DNA from: Heterodera schachtii
Taxonomy: Eukaryota; Nematoda; Chromadorea; Rhabditida; Heteroderidae
Length of the DNA stretch: 64,000 nt
NCBI GenBank assembly: GCA_023374025.1
Contig: SIJG01000095.1
Coordinates: 376,290 to 440,289, forward strand
Direction: 5' to 3'
The notes beneath the pieces were generated by a model. That model was not told the origin of the DNA, ran no database searches, and saw only the letters and a program-made list of their open reading frames with translations. The translations under genes and the position numbers were made by a program. This document shows positions 45,363-59,299 of this stretch, piece after piece; position 1 is the first letter of the stretch; each line of letters opens with the position of its first letter.

Positions 45363-48300
45363 AGTAATTGCATTAACTCCTAGTTTCATTTAAGAATTTG
45401 AAATTCTTTGTAAATCTGTTAAAGATCTTTTAACATGAATATTTAAAAAACTTATTGATTTTTAAAAAATCTATGAATTATTTATTAACAGATTTTCTTT
45501 AAATTATTAGTTTTCTTGTAACCTATTTAATTGCATAATAACATTATAAATTATAAAATAAATTTCTTTTAATCTATAGATACTGAGAGCGCCTCCGGGA
45601 AAATTTAAGAATTCAAATATCTTTAGAAACATCAATTATGAATTAACATTTATGAAGTTCGACCGTGGTTTCCCTTCGATCTCGAATTAAAAATTTTGGG
45701 ATTTTATATAACGGGAAAAAAGTTCCCGTTTTTTAAATAGATTTTTCCTTTCCTGCTTTTACCACCAAACATTACAATATATTCTTGAATATTTTATTTA
45801 GTTTTCATGTTTAAGTCTTTTACGCCTAAAAAATTATTAATTTTTTTAAATATATTTTTAAAGCTGATGGAGTGAATATTTATTTTATAAAAGTATGTGC
45901 AATTTTAAATATATTAATAAAATTCCAATCTTCTTCTGCCTTTTTGTTATTATAATTAAAAGTTTAATATAATATTTTTGATAAAATATTTTTATGCTAA
46001 AGAAAAATAAAATATCAAAATTAAAAAATTTGTTTTTGTAAATCCTTAAAGTGTTTTTGTTCTTTTCTATTTCATTCTTTTTTTATTATATTATTTTTTA
46101 ATAAAAATTAACTGAATTTATATTTATAAAAATGAGGCACTTATAATTTATGAAATTAATATTTTAGTTGCACTACTCCGATCATACTTCCGCTTCTATG
46201 GTAGGAAATTTTTAAATTTTAAATAATTTATTTATAATAATGTTTAATTTTTCTTTTTGATCGATTTTAATTTTCTCTTTGGTATTTCAGGTGTCGCAAT
46301 GGTAATAATAATTTTGAATATTTAATCGTCTTTCGATAATAAGATAATATCGGCAGTATCTATAGTAATCTAATCCTTATTTTAAGAAAGTTTTTTGCTT
46401 TCATTCTTTTATACAAAATTTTTCGGATAAATTTTTATTTGATATATATTTTATGTTTTTTATTTCACGGTAGTATTATATTTTTGTAAATTCAATTAAA
46501 GATATTATTATCTTTAATTTTTAGTGATTAATATATCTTTTAATTGAATATAAATTATAATTTCTATATTTTTATTTCGTTTTGTGTTTACTTCGATTTC
46601 GATGATATAATATGAAAAATAATAAGACTTTTAAATCGCGATTGTTTAATAACGTATTTAACCATTTAAAAAAATGAATTTTAAATAATGATTAATTTAC
46701 ATTCACTTTATTATAATACGTTTGTTTTATTTTTCAGCGCGTTAGCTTCTTCTTTAATGTCCACTCATCAAAAAAATGGATTATCATTATTATTATAAGA
46801 ATAAATATTTTTATTTTTTTATTATCGACCATTGAAATTATTTTGCTGAATTAAGATTGAGCGGAAAATTTTAACTTCTTTTGTTTTAAAATTAAATTAT
46901 GTACATAAACTTTTTGCATTAAAAATAAAATCATTAACTCATGTCACGTAGACTCTATCGCTGATGAGATTGTTGTTGGGGGCATAATTCTAAATAATTA
47001 AATATTTTTTATTAAATATTTAAATTAGTTATATTCACAAATTATTATTTTTCTTATTATACTAATTTTTGTATTTTGCTTTGAGTTTTTTGTTTCGGGC
47101 GGCATTCTAAATATTTCTATATTTTATTCATTATTGAAATTTAATTTGTCAATTAATATTTCTTATGATAAAAAATTTATAGTTTTGTTTATATATTTTT
47201 TTAATTTTTTTTAATTTGAAATATTAGTTTTCCTTTTTTTAATAATAAAATTTATATGTTCTATTTTTTTAAAAAGAATAATTATATTAAATTAATTTAC
47301 CATTATTGCAAATCCTAATTATATTATCTAGCTACAAAATGTGTTGAAACGAATTGTATAAAATAGTTAGCTCAAGTCAAAACGTGATCTAGAACAAAAC
47401 ATTTTCTTAGAGCTACCGATTGAAAATTGTTTTTATTATTTTTTGAAAGTTATAACAAAAAAAATAATGTAACAATTTATTTTTGAACAAATATTTTTAA
47501 AACTTAATTTTTTCTAAAAAAGCTAAATTATTATGAATCATACGTTTTTATAATTGGTGAATTTAAAAAAAAAATTATTATTTACTATTAGAAAATGCTT
47601 AACAATTTCCAAAATTTTATTGGATTATTATTATTTTAAATTTTTTTCTAAGCACTTAGTAATTTTGTTGAATTTGAAAAAACTTTTATTTTTTAATAAT
47701 TCAAAAATAGAAAAATTCTTTTTTTCCTACAAAATGCTGCAGGATCAGATTTTTTGATAATGATTTCTTCATGTCGGCACACCTTTTGCATCTGATAAGA
47801 CGAAAATTAAATAGCCTTGGTTTTTAATGCATAATTACATCCGGCACGTTTTTTTATTAGTTAATTTCTTAGGAAACGACACATTATAATTTCTTTCTAT
47901 TTTTAAATATATTCTAAACATAAAGGAATACTAAAAGAAGGATTAACTATCGCTATCAGCTCTAGTTTTAATTACAATAATATTTTTAAAATAAATTTTG
48001 TATTTTTGTTTAATTCTAATTACCTTTGTTTGTTCACATGTCTTTTATTGCTTTTCCTGAAATTTTTTTTGCATTTTGTATTGTTCAGAAAATATTTTAT
48101 ATTAAATTTTAATATTGTCAATAAAAATTTGAAGATAATTGTATCGTTTTGCAGAATCTAAATGTGCCAAAGAGTAGATAGCGCAGAATAAGGCTCCACT
48201 GATGGATGGACCAGTAAATAGAATTATATAAAATGAATTTTCCAATTAAAAAATTTCCTTTCAAATATTATAACAATTTTTCGTAAAAAATTTCCGCATC

Positions 48301-49385
48301 TTTAAAAATTAACGGGATTTTTCGTTATCTCGAATTAATTTTTTTTTATGCATAGGAAGCTAAATAATAATTATTTTTTGTCAGTGAATATATTTTTATT
48401 TTTTTAATCGAAATATAGTTCGCCAATAAATATTTTATTCTATTTCTTTTGGTGCACATCATTATGAATCATAATTTCTGCGAATTGTAAAATACTTTTG
48501 CTCAATTATTGAAAATTTTTGGTATTCTCATCTTCTTCTTTTTAAACAAAAGTTGTTTTTATTTTGTTTTTTATACTATTACTTCCACCCTAATGAATTT
48601 TTGTATATAAATATTAGATTATTTTGAAAAATATAAAAATATTTCTTTTATAATAAATAAACATTTTAAGTGAGAATTAAAGTTATTATTTTTTGAATTT
48701 CAGTTCTAAGAAAGATTAGACCTTTTAAATTTGATTCTTTAAAAAGATTATAATCATTTTTATTAAATTTATTGTAATTTTAAATTGTTTCTCTCTTTTA
48801 TTTCACTCATACTTTTCTATTTAATATAATCTAAACCCAATAATAATTGTATTATTTTTATTTTATATTCTTCAAATACCTTGATAAATAAAAAAATTCT
48901 TCATTTGTAGGATAATTTAAATGTATTTTTTATTTATCTCTTTTCATGTTCTCTGCATTAAAATTTTTCGGTAAATTTTTTTGACAAAAATTCATTTAAA
49001 GGAATTTTTTTTAATTTATTTTGCCGAATTCTAGAGTGAATATTCCGAAGTTTTATTTCTTTTCTTCATCAATAAAATTTTTATTTTCTTGATTCAAAAC
49101 TTAAATTATTTTTCCAAAATATTTTTATTTTAAAAATAATCTTTTAAAAAGTTCTTCTTTACATGTATTTTAATTTCAACTTTATTATTTTCAATTTGTG
49201 AATTGTTTCCCATTATCATTAACTAAATCAATCAATAAATTATCATAAATTGATTTTTACATGTAAAATCTTGTTTTCCTTTTTATATTTTAATATTTAT
49301 TTAATTATTTCTGAATATATATTTGAAATATTTCCAATGTTTGATTTCAATTTTTTTTTCTTTTTGATAATGACTAGGGCGTCCA
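45363..49385. other. AT-rich desert, third part
   Basis: No genes seen. 45935-46005 resembles 52162-52255 ('tttttgttatt', 'tttaatataatatttttgat', 'ttttatgct'). Isolated GC-richer strings ('actccgatcatacttccg' at 46176, 'gtcacgtagactctatcgc' at 46942, 48160-48220) show no frame. Confidence 0.5.
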
Positions 49386-51125
49386 AAAATATGGATATAA
49401 AATCGCGAAATATGGCCATAAAATATAGACAACAAATCGCAAAATATGGACATACTGTATATTCTCTAATTAAGGCCCTGTCTCCATTAAAGGCCCTGTC
49501 TCCAATTATGTCCCCCCTTTCTGAGGATGTTGAAAAATAATCCCCCCGTCTCTATTTATCCCCTCGGGGGGTTAAATGGAATTATTATTTTTTTTTAAAT
49601 CTTGTTTTAATAAAAATTAATTTTAATTAATTCTAAATTGCAATTCATTTAAATGTTTAATAAACATGAAAAAATAATACAGAAGAATCACTTACTTTAC
49701 TCAAGTCCGAACCCAACCCAGCCCGGTGCTATGTCGTTATTAGAGCTCGGTATTTTGAAAAAAGCCTGGACCTGGACCTGGATTCCCTATTCGACCTGGA
49801 CCTGGATTTCAATGTTAAAAATTTGTCGGATATTTTTTCTAGGCTTAAAAATGCGCTATCACGAATTTGAGCTCAGATTTTCAAAATCTTTGATTTCGAA
49901 TGAGCTATTAAATGTATGAAGAAGTCAAGTTTTCAATTTTTACGCTTTTTTGAAATTTAATTATTAATCCCTTGGGGTCATATGAGACGGGGGTCTGGAC
50001 TTCGAGTTCGCTTGGCTGCGGTTTATTTTTTTAAGGTACTTGTACAGTTTACACTCCATAAAAATTTTTGAAATTGTTTTCGGGTAATTTCTTAGGAGTG
50101 TATTTTCCCGATTTTTTTTTTGGCATTTTTAGTGGAATTTTTCGGTAAAAAACGCCAAAAAAAGCACCAAAACGGTAAAATGCCAAAAATGGCTAAACTT
50201 TTTTAAAAAATAATTTAAAACCGAAAAAATCAAGTAGTTGACAAAAAAATATTAGATAAAAATCAATGATTTTCAAAATATGAGCTCAGATTCATGATCA
50301 GCTCATTTTTAAGCATAGAAAAAATATCCGACAAATTTTTCTTAATATTGCCAAAAAGGGCGCTAAAAATATGCATACATTTAAAAATTCATAAAAAAAA
50401 ACTTTTTTTGCTTTTATTTTGAAGAAAGTGAGCTCAAAAAAGCATTTCTGCATTGAAATTTTCGATTCTGAAGTCACTATGCGTCATTAAAAAATCAGAC
50501 TTTGACGCTTCTCATCAAAATAAGTAAAAAATTTTGGCGTTATGTCTCCATTTTCTCACTATTTTATTAACTATTTCGAGATTTTTTTATCACTAAAACT
50601 CGCGGCCCTAGTCATTAAAAATCTGTTGAAAAATAATCCCCCTGTCTCCATTAAAGGCCCTGTCTCCAATTATGTCCCCCTTTCTGAAGAGGTTGAAAAA
50701 TCCCCCCGGGGCCTTAATTAGAGAATATACGGTAAATTGCCAAAATATCAAAATATGGACATAAAATGGCAAAATATGGACATAAATTTTTCAAAATTAA
50801 GGGTATACTTTCTCAAAACTTTTATCAAAAAACCAACTAAAAAGCTAAATTTTGCTTTTTTTTGACATAAATTAATCATTTTTAAAAGAATTTAAATTTA
50901 TCAATTTTACCGACAAAATTTTGCTAAAAAATATTTTTTTTGGAAAATATTTTCGGTCTTTTTGGGTAAAAAAGACCAATTAGCTGCCGGGGGTCGTTCT
51001 AATAGAGTTTTTTTGAAAAATGTCAAAATATGGGCATAAAATATGGATATAAATGCAAAATATGGACAAATATGGAAATATGGACATAAAGCGCGAAATA
51101 TGGAAAAATATGGAAAAAATGGATA
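49386..51125. repeat. AAATATGGACATAAAA short-period repeat, interrupted by a transposon
   Basis: Imperfect copies of a roughly 16-bp unit (aaatatggacataaaa and variants with 'atcgcg') run from 49386 to 49454. They resume at 50733-50800 and 51025-51125, on both sides of the TIR element at 49455-50732. Confidence 0.55.
49453..50734. mobile_element. 1.28-kb TIR element with TA target site
   Basis: The element (49455-50732) starts CTGTATATTCTCTAATTAAG and ends CTTAATTAGAGAATATACGG, flanked by TA (49453-49454, 50733-50734). A block with 'ccctgtctccaattatgtcc' occurs in direct orientation near both ends (about 49493 and 50657), and an inner pair (49822-49890 against 50255-50345) is inverted. Text rich in CCTGGACCTGGA near 49765 matches the decayed element at 625-950. 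No transposase was recognised. Confidence 0.65.
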
Positions 51126-54100
51126 TAGAAATCCTTCCTTGAAGCTTCACAAACCAAGCTAAAAACATGTTTTGTTTTTCGTGCGTTTCAGACCTCCCAC
51201 AGTCCAGGAAAAAAATATGGATTTCCATATAATTTCATGCCCTAATAATGACAAAAAAATAAACCACTTTCAAATCGCTTATTTTGCGCAAAATCAGTTA
51301 ACAAAGCGCATAAAATTGATGACCGATCGTTTCATCATTGATCATTTCGTCAATGAGAAAAAAACTTTCGCACATTTTAAAGAAAAAATTATTTTTTAAA
51401 ATTTTCACAGAGACGAAATTATCAGTGATGAAAAGATAAGAATCATTTTCCAAAATCTGCTTGCTGACCGAGAATCAAATTATATTTAATATGTCTTTTT
51501 TAAATTTAATTTATGTTATATATTTTTAATTTATGTTTATACTATTTGCCTAATGGTTTTTTCTTAAAAATTAAAGTTAATATTTTATATGACTTTTAAA
51601 GGATCTTTAACTTATTTAAGTTATCAAAAGCCATAAATTAGCAAAATTTACTTAGAAAAAATTTTTTTATTAAAATTTATTGTCTAAAATAGATTCAATT
51701 ATTATGATATTATTATAATTTCTGACAAGTAAATTAATTTAGCTTTAGTTATTGTAAGTTAATTTTGTTATATTGCGGCTGTTATTTTTTAATGTTTTTA
51801 TTCTTTATCTCGCTTCTTTATTTTGTAGAATAAATTTTGTTCTTTCCTTTTATTTTACATATTTTATTTTACTCTAGCAAAAAATAAAATAAAATATAAT
51901 ATTTCAGTGCTTTTACATTATTTTTATTAAATATTTTATACACATCTCTTATCTTTCGTCATGACTCGAGCCGTCCGTTAAACTGCGGTGTCCGAGCAGA
52001 AATAAATTTGTTCATTTAATCTTTTGTATAGCAATTGGTTGTTCCATTTAGCCGTATTATTTTTTAATAGTTTTAATATTTCATTTTAAATCTCTTTTTC
52101 CTTTGGTTTGTGTCCAATTTTTATTGATTCATTTTTTTATTAAATTTTAATTTAATCTTTTCTGGCTTTTTGTTATTTACTTTAAAAATTTAATATAATA
52201 TTTTTGATAACGTTAAAAATTTAACGCCCATATATTTTATGCTGAAAGTAAACTTTAATTCTTTTAGCTTATTAGCATGATGGAAAATAAATTTTTTTTA
52301 ATTCAAATAAATCTTTTCTGTGCGTAAATTTTCTTTTTTTTTCTTATTTTCTTTTTTTTTTTATATTTTGAGCATTAGTTGGCAATCAATCCTAAAGAAT
52401 GGGGGGTCCCTAAAACGTTTATTCGGAATTTTATTTATAAATTTAATTAATATATTGGGGCTTAATATTAATTCATATGAAATGTATTTGTATTTTTTTG
52501 ATTATTTAATTTTCTTGTCGTGCTACCTTAAAAATCAAAGAAATTAACTAGATGCTTTAATTATTTACAAAAAAATTTATCATTTTTGGGTTTTTGATTT
52601 TATGTAATTAATTTAAGTAAGTTTAAACATTAATTCTTGCTTTCTTAATGAAATTACCCTTTTTTAATTTATCATTTTTGATGGTTTTACAATGTTTTTA
52701 GCAATTTTCAAATTTTTAACAAAATTAAATTTGTAAATTTAGATTCATTTAACCTTACTTTTTAAAAATATATTACTTAATTATATAGGGTAAAATTAAC
52801 CACCAAATGAATAAAAAAAATTTTATAATATCAGAATAATTAACTTAAATTTAAAGTCATCAAGAATAAACATTCAAATATTTATTTAGGTTTATGAAAT
52901 TTCTTGAATTTCTATGAGTTATTTTTTCTGTATATTTATCTCATTTATGCCTGGAAATTGTCAATATATTTTATATTCATGATATGAATATTTCTTTTTA
53001 GAAATTATGTTTTGCTTCTATCTGTTATAGATTATATGCATATAATACTAAAATAATATTAAAAATGTTTTAAAATTAATTTTAAAAAAATTCTTTTTTA
53101 AATAATACTAAATTTCAGGATGAATATTATGAATTAATGAATTGAGAAAATTAGGCAATTTATTAACAATTTTATAATTTTTATTATATTTTAGATTAAA
53201 ATATTCGAATTCTTAAAATGAAAAAAGCTCAAAATATATAAATAAAAAAATTTTTTCTTTAATAAAAAGATAAAAAATTTTGTAATTTTTTTTTATAAGC
53301 ATTAACCTTAGATTTCTTTAGAATTTTAAAATTTTGGTATAATCTTGTAAAGAAATTGGCTCTAAATCACAAAATTTGGTAAATTTTGAATAAAATAATC
53401 AATATTTTTATTTGAATAACCTCAATAATAATTTTTATTTATTATTATCTGGCGTGCAGAGATATATATTTTAATGATTTAAAAAAATCATTTTTAAAAA
53501 AGTCCTTCAATTTTTAAAAATTATTCTGTTATTTTATTTTTTTAATTGCTTTATTGTTTACCTTAGTAATTTACAAAAGAAAAAGGCTTAACAAAAAGAA
53601 TATATAAATTATTTGTTATATAAATAAAAACTCTAAAACACAATATTTATAGATTGTAGTTGGGAAAATTATTTTTACAAATAAATTTTATGTAAATTTG
53701 ATAGTAAAAAATGAAATGAAAGTGTAAATATATTTCATGTGTTTGTATGGCAACACAGTTCGACCATTTCATGTGTTGGTTTTTATGTTTTAATATTTGT
53801 ATAACTATTTCTGGATATATCTTTAAAAATAAAATTTTTTTATTCTATTAAATTTTCTATGACTGTTTTTATTTTTCGAAAAATTTAATGCAATGGATAT
53901 ACTCTAGAATTTAAATTATTTTTTTAATTTGAGTATACAAAAATGCAGTAATAAGTTTCGGAATAACTTTTTTATTCGTACTATCAATCAGTGGAATTGC
54001 TTAGGCAATTTACTTAACATAAATCTTATGAAATAAATTTATTCGGAAAGTAAGTCCAGAGTGGTATAGTCCGACATTTGGGGATTATTGATAATTCAAT

Positions 54101-57100
54101 TCAAATTTTAATATGAATATAATTATGCCTTTAAATTATCTTTTTTTAACATTCTTCCAACGAATTAAAAAATTTTAAATAAAATTATAGTTTATTTTGT
54201 GGTTTAATAAAATTTATATTTTTTTATAATTTTTAATTAGAACGATAAATTGTTTTTGACAATCTAAATATCTAAGCCTTTTATTAATTGATAAACAAAT
54301 AAAATAAAATTTATATATTTTAATATTTTTTTATTAGAATATCATCAATATTTGTTGGTAATTTTTAGAATTTTTTAATCAATCTCGTCCTTCGCCTTCT
54401 AATTGATGCATTTGATGCTCTTCATTCACTGATTTGTATAAATATATTTTTCAATATTATTTATTATTTTCAAAATAGATGTTTTTTGTTTTTCTTTTTT
54501 CATTATTTTTTTATTAAATATTATTTTAATTCTTTTTATAAATAACAACATATTTTGTTTTAAAAAATCAATTTTTTAAATGCGATTCCAAATAATATTT
54601 AAAATTTTACTAATTTATTTGTATTTAATTTTGTCTAAATATGAAATAAAAATTTAAATAAATTATTAATATTCTTATTTTTTTTATCAAAGTCAATTAA
54701 TTTAAAAATTAAATATCTTGGTGTCTTGGTTACATGTGTTCGATCACTATTCAGTATATGACTACAAAATATATATTACAATAATATGTAAGTTTGTACG
54801 ATATAAAAATTAATTTAATTTATAAAAAAAGAGCATAGTTTTTTAATTCGTTGTTTCTCAAATATTTTGAATACATATGCATATAATTGTAATAATCTCG
54901 ATTTAATTAAAGGTTTCTTCTCCACTAAATTATAATTTTTTAGAAATAATTTGTTGCGTATTGGCAGTTTTTAAACGTTTCAATTAATCTCACATTTTTC
55001 CTTTAAATAAATTAATTTTGTGGAGTCAATTCATGTTTTTCATCAAAAATAAATTTATAAAAGATAAAATGGGATTTTGTAATTTTTAAATCAATGATTT
55101 ATTAAAGATTTAAATATAAAAATGCTATTGAGCTTTTATGGCCAAAAATTCTGACCAAAAGATTTTTTTTGAATTTTATGTTTATAAGTTTTTTGTTATC
55201 TTATAGATAAAATAAAAGTTATTTAGTTATACATGAAATATAATTTGGTTGAATTTGAGCCAAATTATGAATTTATTTTGTAATACTCACTTTAAAGTTA
55301 TTATTCGTAAGTATTTTAATTGATTTCTTATTTATTTTTACTTCAAACTATCGCCTTTTATTATTTTATATAAATTCTTTTTAAATTCACATTGGAATTT
55401 TTTTTTTAGTATTAGTATTTTATATATATTTTTTGTATAAAGATTTATTATTTTCAATTGAATTTGATATTTTTTTAACTAAAATTATTTATAGATTGTT
55501 ATATATAAAAGATTAATTCAAAAAATTCATTATTTTTCCCATTAAAAATATGATATAATTTTTTTTAATTTAAAAAAAAATTTAAATAATCATTTTTGGC
55601 ATTTTTTAATTAAAAAAAAAATAAGAATTTAAATATTTATTTTTGGCAATTTTAAAAACATTTCAATTTTTGAGTATTTATATTTTTAGCTTGGATTAAA
55701 CAATTAAATCTTTTATTTTTTATTCTCATGGTATGAATCTCCAGTTTCTGTCCCTTTGCCTTGAATAATTTTTTTTTTCTTTTTATTAATAAATCTGATA
55801 GATTTATAGATATTTTTAGTTGTTTGTTATTTAAATTTGTGTTAATAAAATATGTAAATTTTAATAATTTCTAAATTAAATTTTCTTTAAAATATATTTT
55901 TTAAATGATCAATGAATAATATAAATTAATTTCTTCGGAATTTATATAATTTTAATTATCTATTTATAATTAAGAATTTTTATGCTATTACAATTTATAT
56001 TTTAACTCAAAGTTGTCAAAAATAAAAATTAAAAAAATTATTCATTTTGCTAATTATCCATTGTAAAATTGAAAAATGTTTAAATTGTTTATTTATTTTA
56101 TTTTCATTTTTCAAAAATTCAAATTTGTAAATATATTCCGATATGCAGAAAATATTTCGTCCAATTTTATATAAAATATTTTCTGCTATTATAATCGTTT
56201 AAATTTATTTTTATTTATAATTAGCAATTCGATACTTTTTACTTGCTTTTTTTCTGTACTCATGTCTTAACAATTAGTCAAGAGGTCGTTGTGATTTTCA
56301 ATGTTTTAATTTATGTCATTCTTTTTTAATCATTGCGCAAAATTTTTTATTTCTTTTTATATTATAATTATTGTGCATGCTTTTTTGTCAATACTAAACA
56401 CATTTTTATTTCAAATAATAATTTAATCTTCCTCAATGCATTAATTTAGTTTGACTTTAATTGCAAAATTTAGTCCGACTGAATGTGGTTAAGTAAATAT
56501 AAAAATAATTTAGAAGGATAATTAATTTAAAATCTGAGCAAAATTTAATTTTGTTAACATTTTTTGCGCGTTTTTTTATAAGGATGTGATAATAATTTAT
56601 ATTATTTTATGTAATATTGCGACATTTTGTTGATTGTTTTGCTATAATAAATTTCTTTTTTTTTTTTAGTTTTTTTGTTCTTACATTTTATTTTTTCTTG
56701 ATTAATTTATATTTGATTTTATTTATTTTTTTAATCTCGTTGTTCTTCGTGATCTTCACACTGCCGTAGTTAGCGTGACTTTAAATCAATTTATTTTTAA
56801 TTAAATTCAAGTGATTTGGCGAAGATTCCTTGAAATTTTTACTTTCATCGCGTTTGGCGCCACACCAGCAAACCCTCAAAAATTTGTTATTTTTTTATTG
56901 ATTTCGAGATTAATTAATTAATTTGGGGTAATGGTAAATAACAATTTATAAATTACAACTATTAATTTTAATAGAATACGTATTCTGAACATAAAATAAT
57001 ATTAATTATATGTTGGATTTTGAAAATTATTTTTTGTTCTATAATATTAATATCTGAACATTTATTTTTATTTTTTCATTATTAACAATTTCTGAAATAT

Positions 57101-58854
57101 TGATTTTTATTTGTTATTTAATTGACATACATAATTAATTATTTTCATTTTATGGTTTTTTGACTAATGTTATGGCATCGTTCTGTTTAGTGTGAAATCT
57201 TTTTTATTTGATGAAAGTTTTTGAGTAAGATCAAGTAAATTGTTAATTTATCTTTATTATGTATGTTGATGTATTTTTTCAATTTTTATAATATGCATAT
57301 TAAAATTTTTTTATTTTTGTTATTTATTGTTTCTAGTAATTATTTTACAGCTTTAAAAAACATAATTAAAACTATTAAATTTGTTATTTTTATTTTATTT
57401 ATTATTATAATTTTCTGATTTTCTTTTAATGTTTTAATAATTATATTTATTTACACATACAAATTAAACGGTTGGGCAAATAATGAGACATTTATCTAAT
57501 AATTTAAACAATATGTCTCTTTTTTTATGTCCTAATTAATTAAAATGTGATTTTTTTCATATTTCGATTTGATAAATTTTTTGCTTTTGTTAAGTTTTTC
57601 ATCAGATTCGAACTTTTTAAAATTAATTTATTTTCAAATTAATGTTAATTTCAAATTCATCATTTAACATCTGCGAAATGCTTGTAAAAAGATACTCATT
57701 TTTTGTTTTTTTAATAATTAAGATAATAGAATTTCAGATAAAAATAAAATAATTGATATGTATTTCTCAATTGTTTATTTCTTAATGATAGTTTTTTAAA
57801 ATAAAAAAGTAAATCCGTTTATATTTCTTAACATTAATATTTTAGGCCGTAATCTGTGAATTTTGGTACTTTCTTTTTTTTTTTTTTAGTTTTTTGTTGA
57901 GTTTATTAATTTTGTATTTTAAAAGAAATTTATTTCGAGCATTAAAAATAATAATAATTATATATTACCTTTTTTAAAATGTCATATTTCATAAAATTCA
58001 TATTCATTTATATTTTCTTGCAAAGTTTGCTTAATCTTTTTCATGAAATTCATGATCCAGAAACATTCATGATGCATTTGTAGTCTCGAACGAAGTTTTA
58101 TAATTAAAATAAATAAAAAATTATAAATTTTCTAGATATTTTAGTTATTAATTGTATTTTATTTTTAAATTTTTATTTTAATAAATAAAAAATAAATATT
58201 TTTTTTTTTAGTTTTTAAAAAGTTGAAAATGTCAACAATTTGTTGTTCTTTTGTTGAAGAAATGATAATTAGATAATTAAATTTCTCTTTTATATCATTT
58301 GATCGTTTGATTTAATTAATTTTAATAATTCAAAAATCTAAATATTTAAATTCTTAAATAATTCATTTATAAATCTATCTTAATTTCTTTCATGCGCAAC
58401 ACGACGTTCTTCTTCAGCTGCTTCGTATCTTTGCATCTTAGCAAAAATTTATTTTTATTTTGTTGTTGAATTTAAATTCATCGATTATATTGGATTATTT
58501 CATGGTTTAAGTTTATTGCGTTTATTTATTGTTATTCTATTAAAATGAACGCGCTGACACATTTAGAAAAAGCGCTGACGCATTTTAGAGCACCATTCTC
58601 TTATAAATTGTTTTGTAAATTTATGTATTTAATTTTTACAATTTTCTTAGTATGTAGGATTAAGTAATAAAATTTTTCATTTTTTAAATTGTTTCATAAA
58701 AATATTTAAAAAATTTTTTAATTTATTTACAATATTTTAAATTTTACCCCTTTTGTAACAAACATTTTATTTTCATCTTGCCGTCTGTCCGAAGTTTTTT
58801 TTTTTACATTTTGGTCAGAATATAATTTTTTGAGCCTTTTCAAAATTTCCAAGG
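51126..58854. other. AT-rich desert, fourth part
   Basis: No genes seen. 54073-54230 repeats 38609-38760 in the same orientation ('ccgacatttggggattatt', 'ctttaaattatctttttt'). AATCTCGT occurs at 54381 and 56733. Small GC-richer strings at 51960-52010, 56860-56880 and 58395-58440 have no supported frame. Confidence 0.55.
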
Positions 58855-59010
58855 AAATTTTTCCAGCCCCCTAAGAATTTTTTTCAAAAATTTCCCCGAT
58901 TTTCAGTGTATGTTGGGGTGTCCAAATCACTAGGAAGGAGTGATCAGACCGTTGGTGTAAAAGACATTTTTGATCAGCATTATAAGTTAAGATAGAATGA
59001 ATTATTTCAG
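58855..59010. repeat. Dispersed repeat shared with 12880-13045
   Basis: This is the reverse-complement relative of 12880-13045, with 'gattttcagtgtatgttggg', 'aaggagtgatcagacc' and 'gtaaaagacatttttgatc'. Its presence links the desert to the gene-bearing part through a common repeat family. A direct pair TTTGAGGCAAGACTTTTTT (59044 and 59247) lies just beyond. Confidence 0.5.
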
Positions 59011-59299
59011 ATTTTTAAATGAACGATAAGGTGGTTTTTCATGTTTGAGGCAAGACTTTTTTTGCACTCATTTTTGGGCGTCTTTGACTTTGATGCCAAT
59101 AACTCACTCATTTTGTCTTTAATAAAAAAAAATATTTTAGCATCTGATAGAGCATGAAATAAGGTATCGAAAAAATAAATTAAAGAGTTATTTGTTTATC
59201 CCTCATTTGTCAGCCAGAAAATTAAATATTCCCAATTTTTGTCTCTTTGAGGCAAGACTTTTTTGGGTCACTGTAATGCACCTCAGAGAAATTAGTTAA

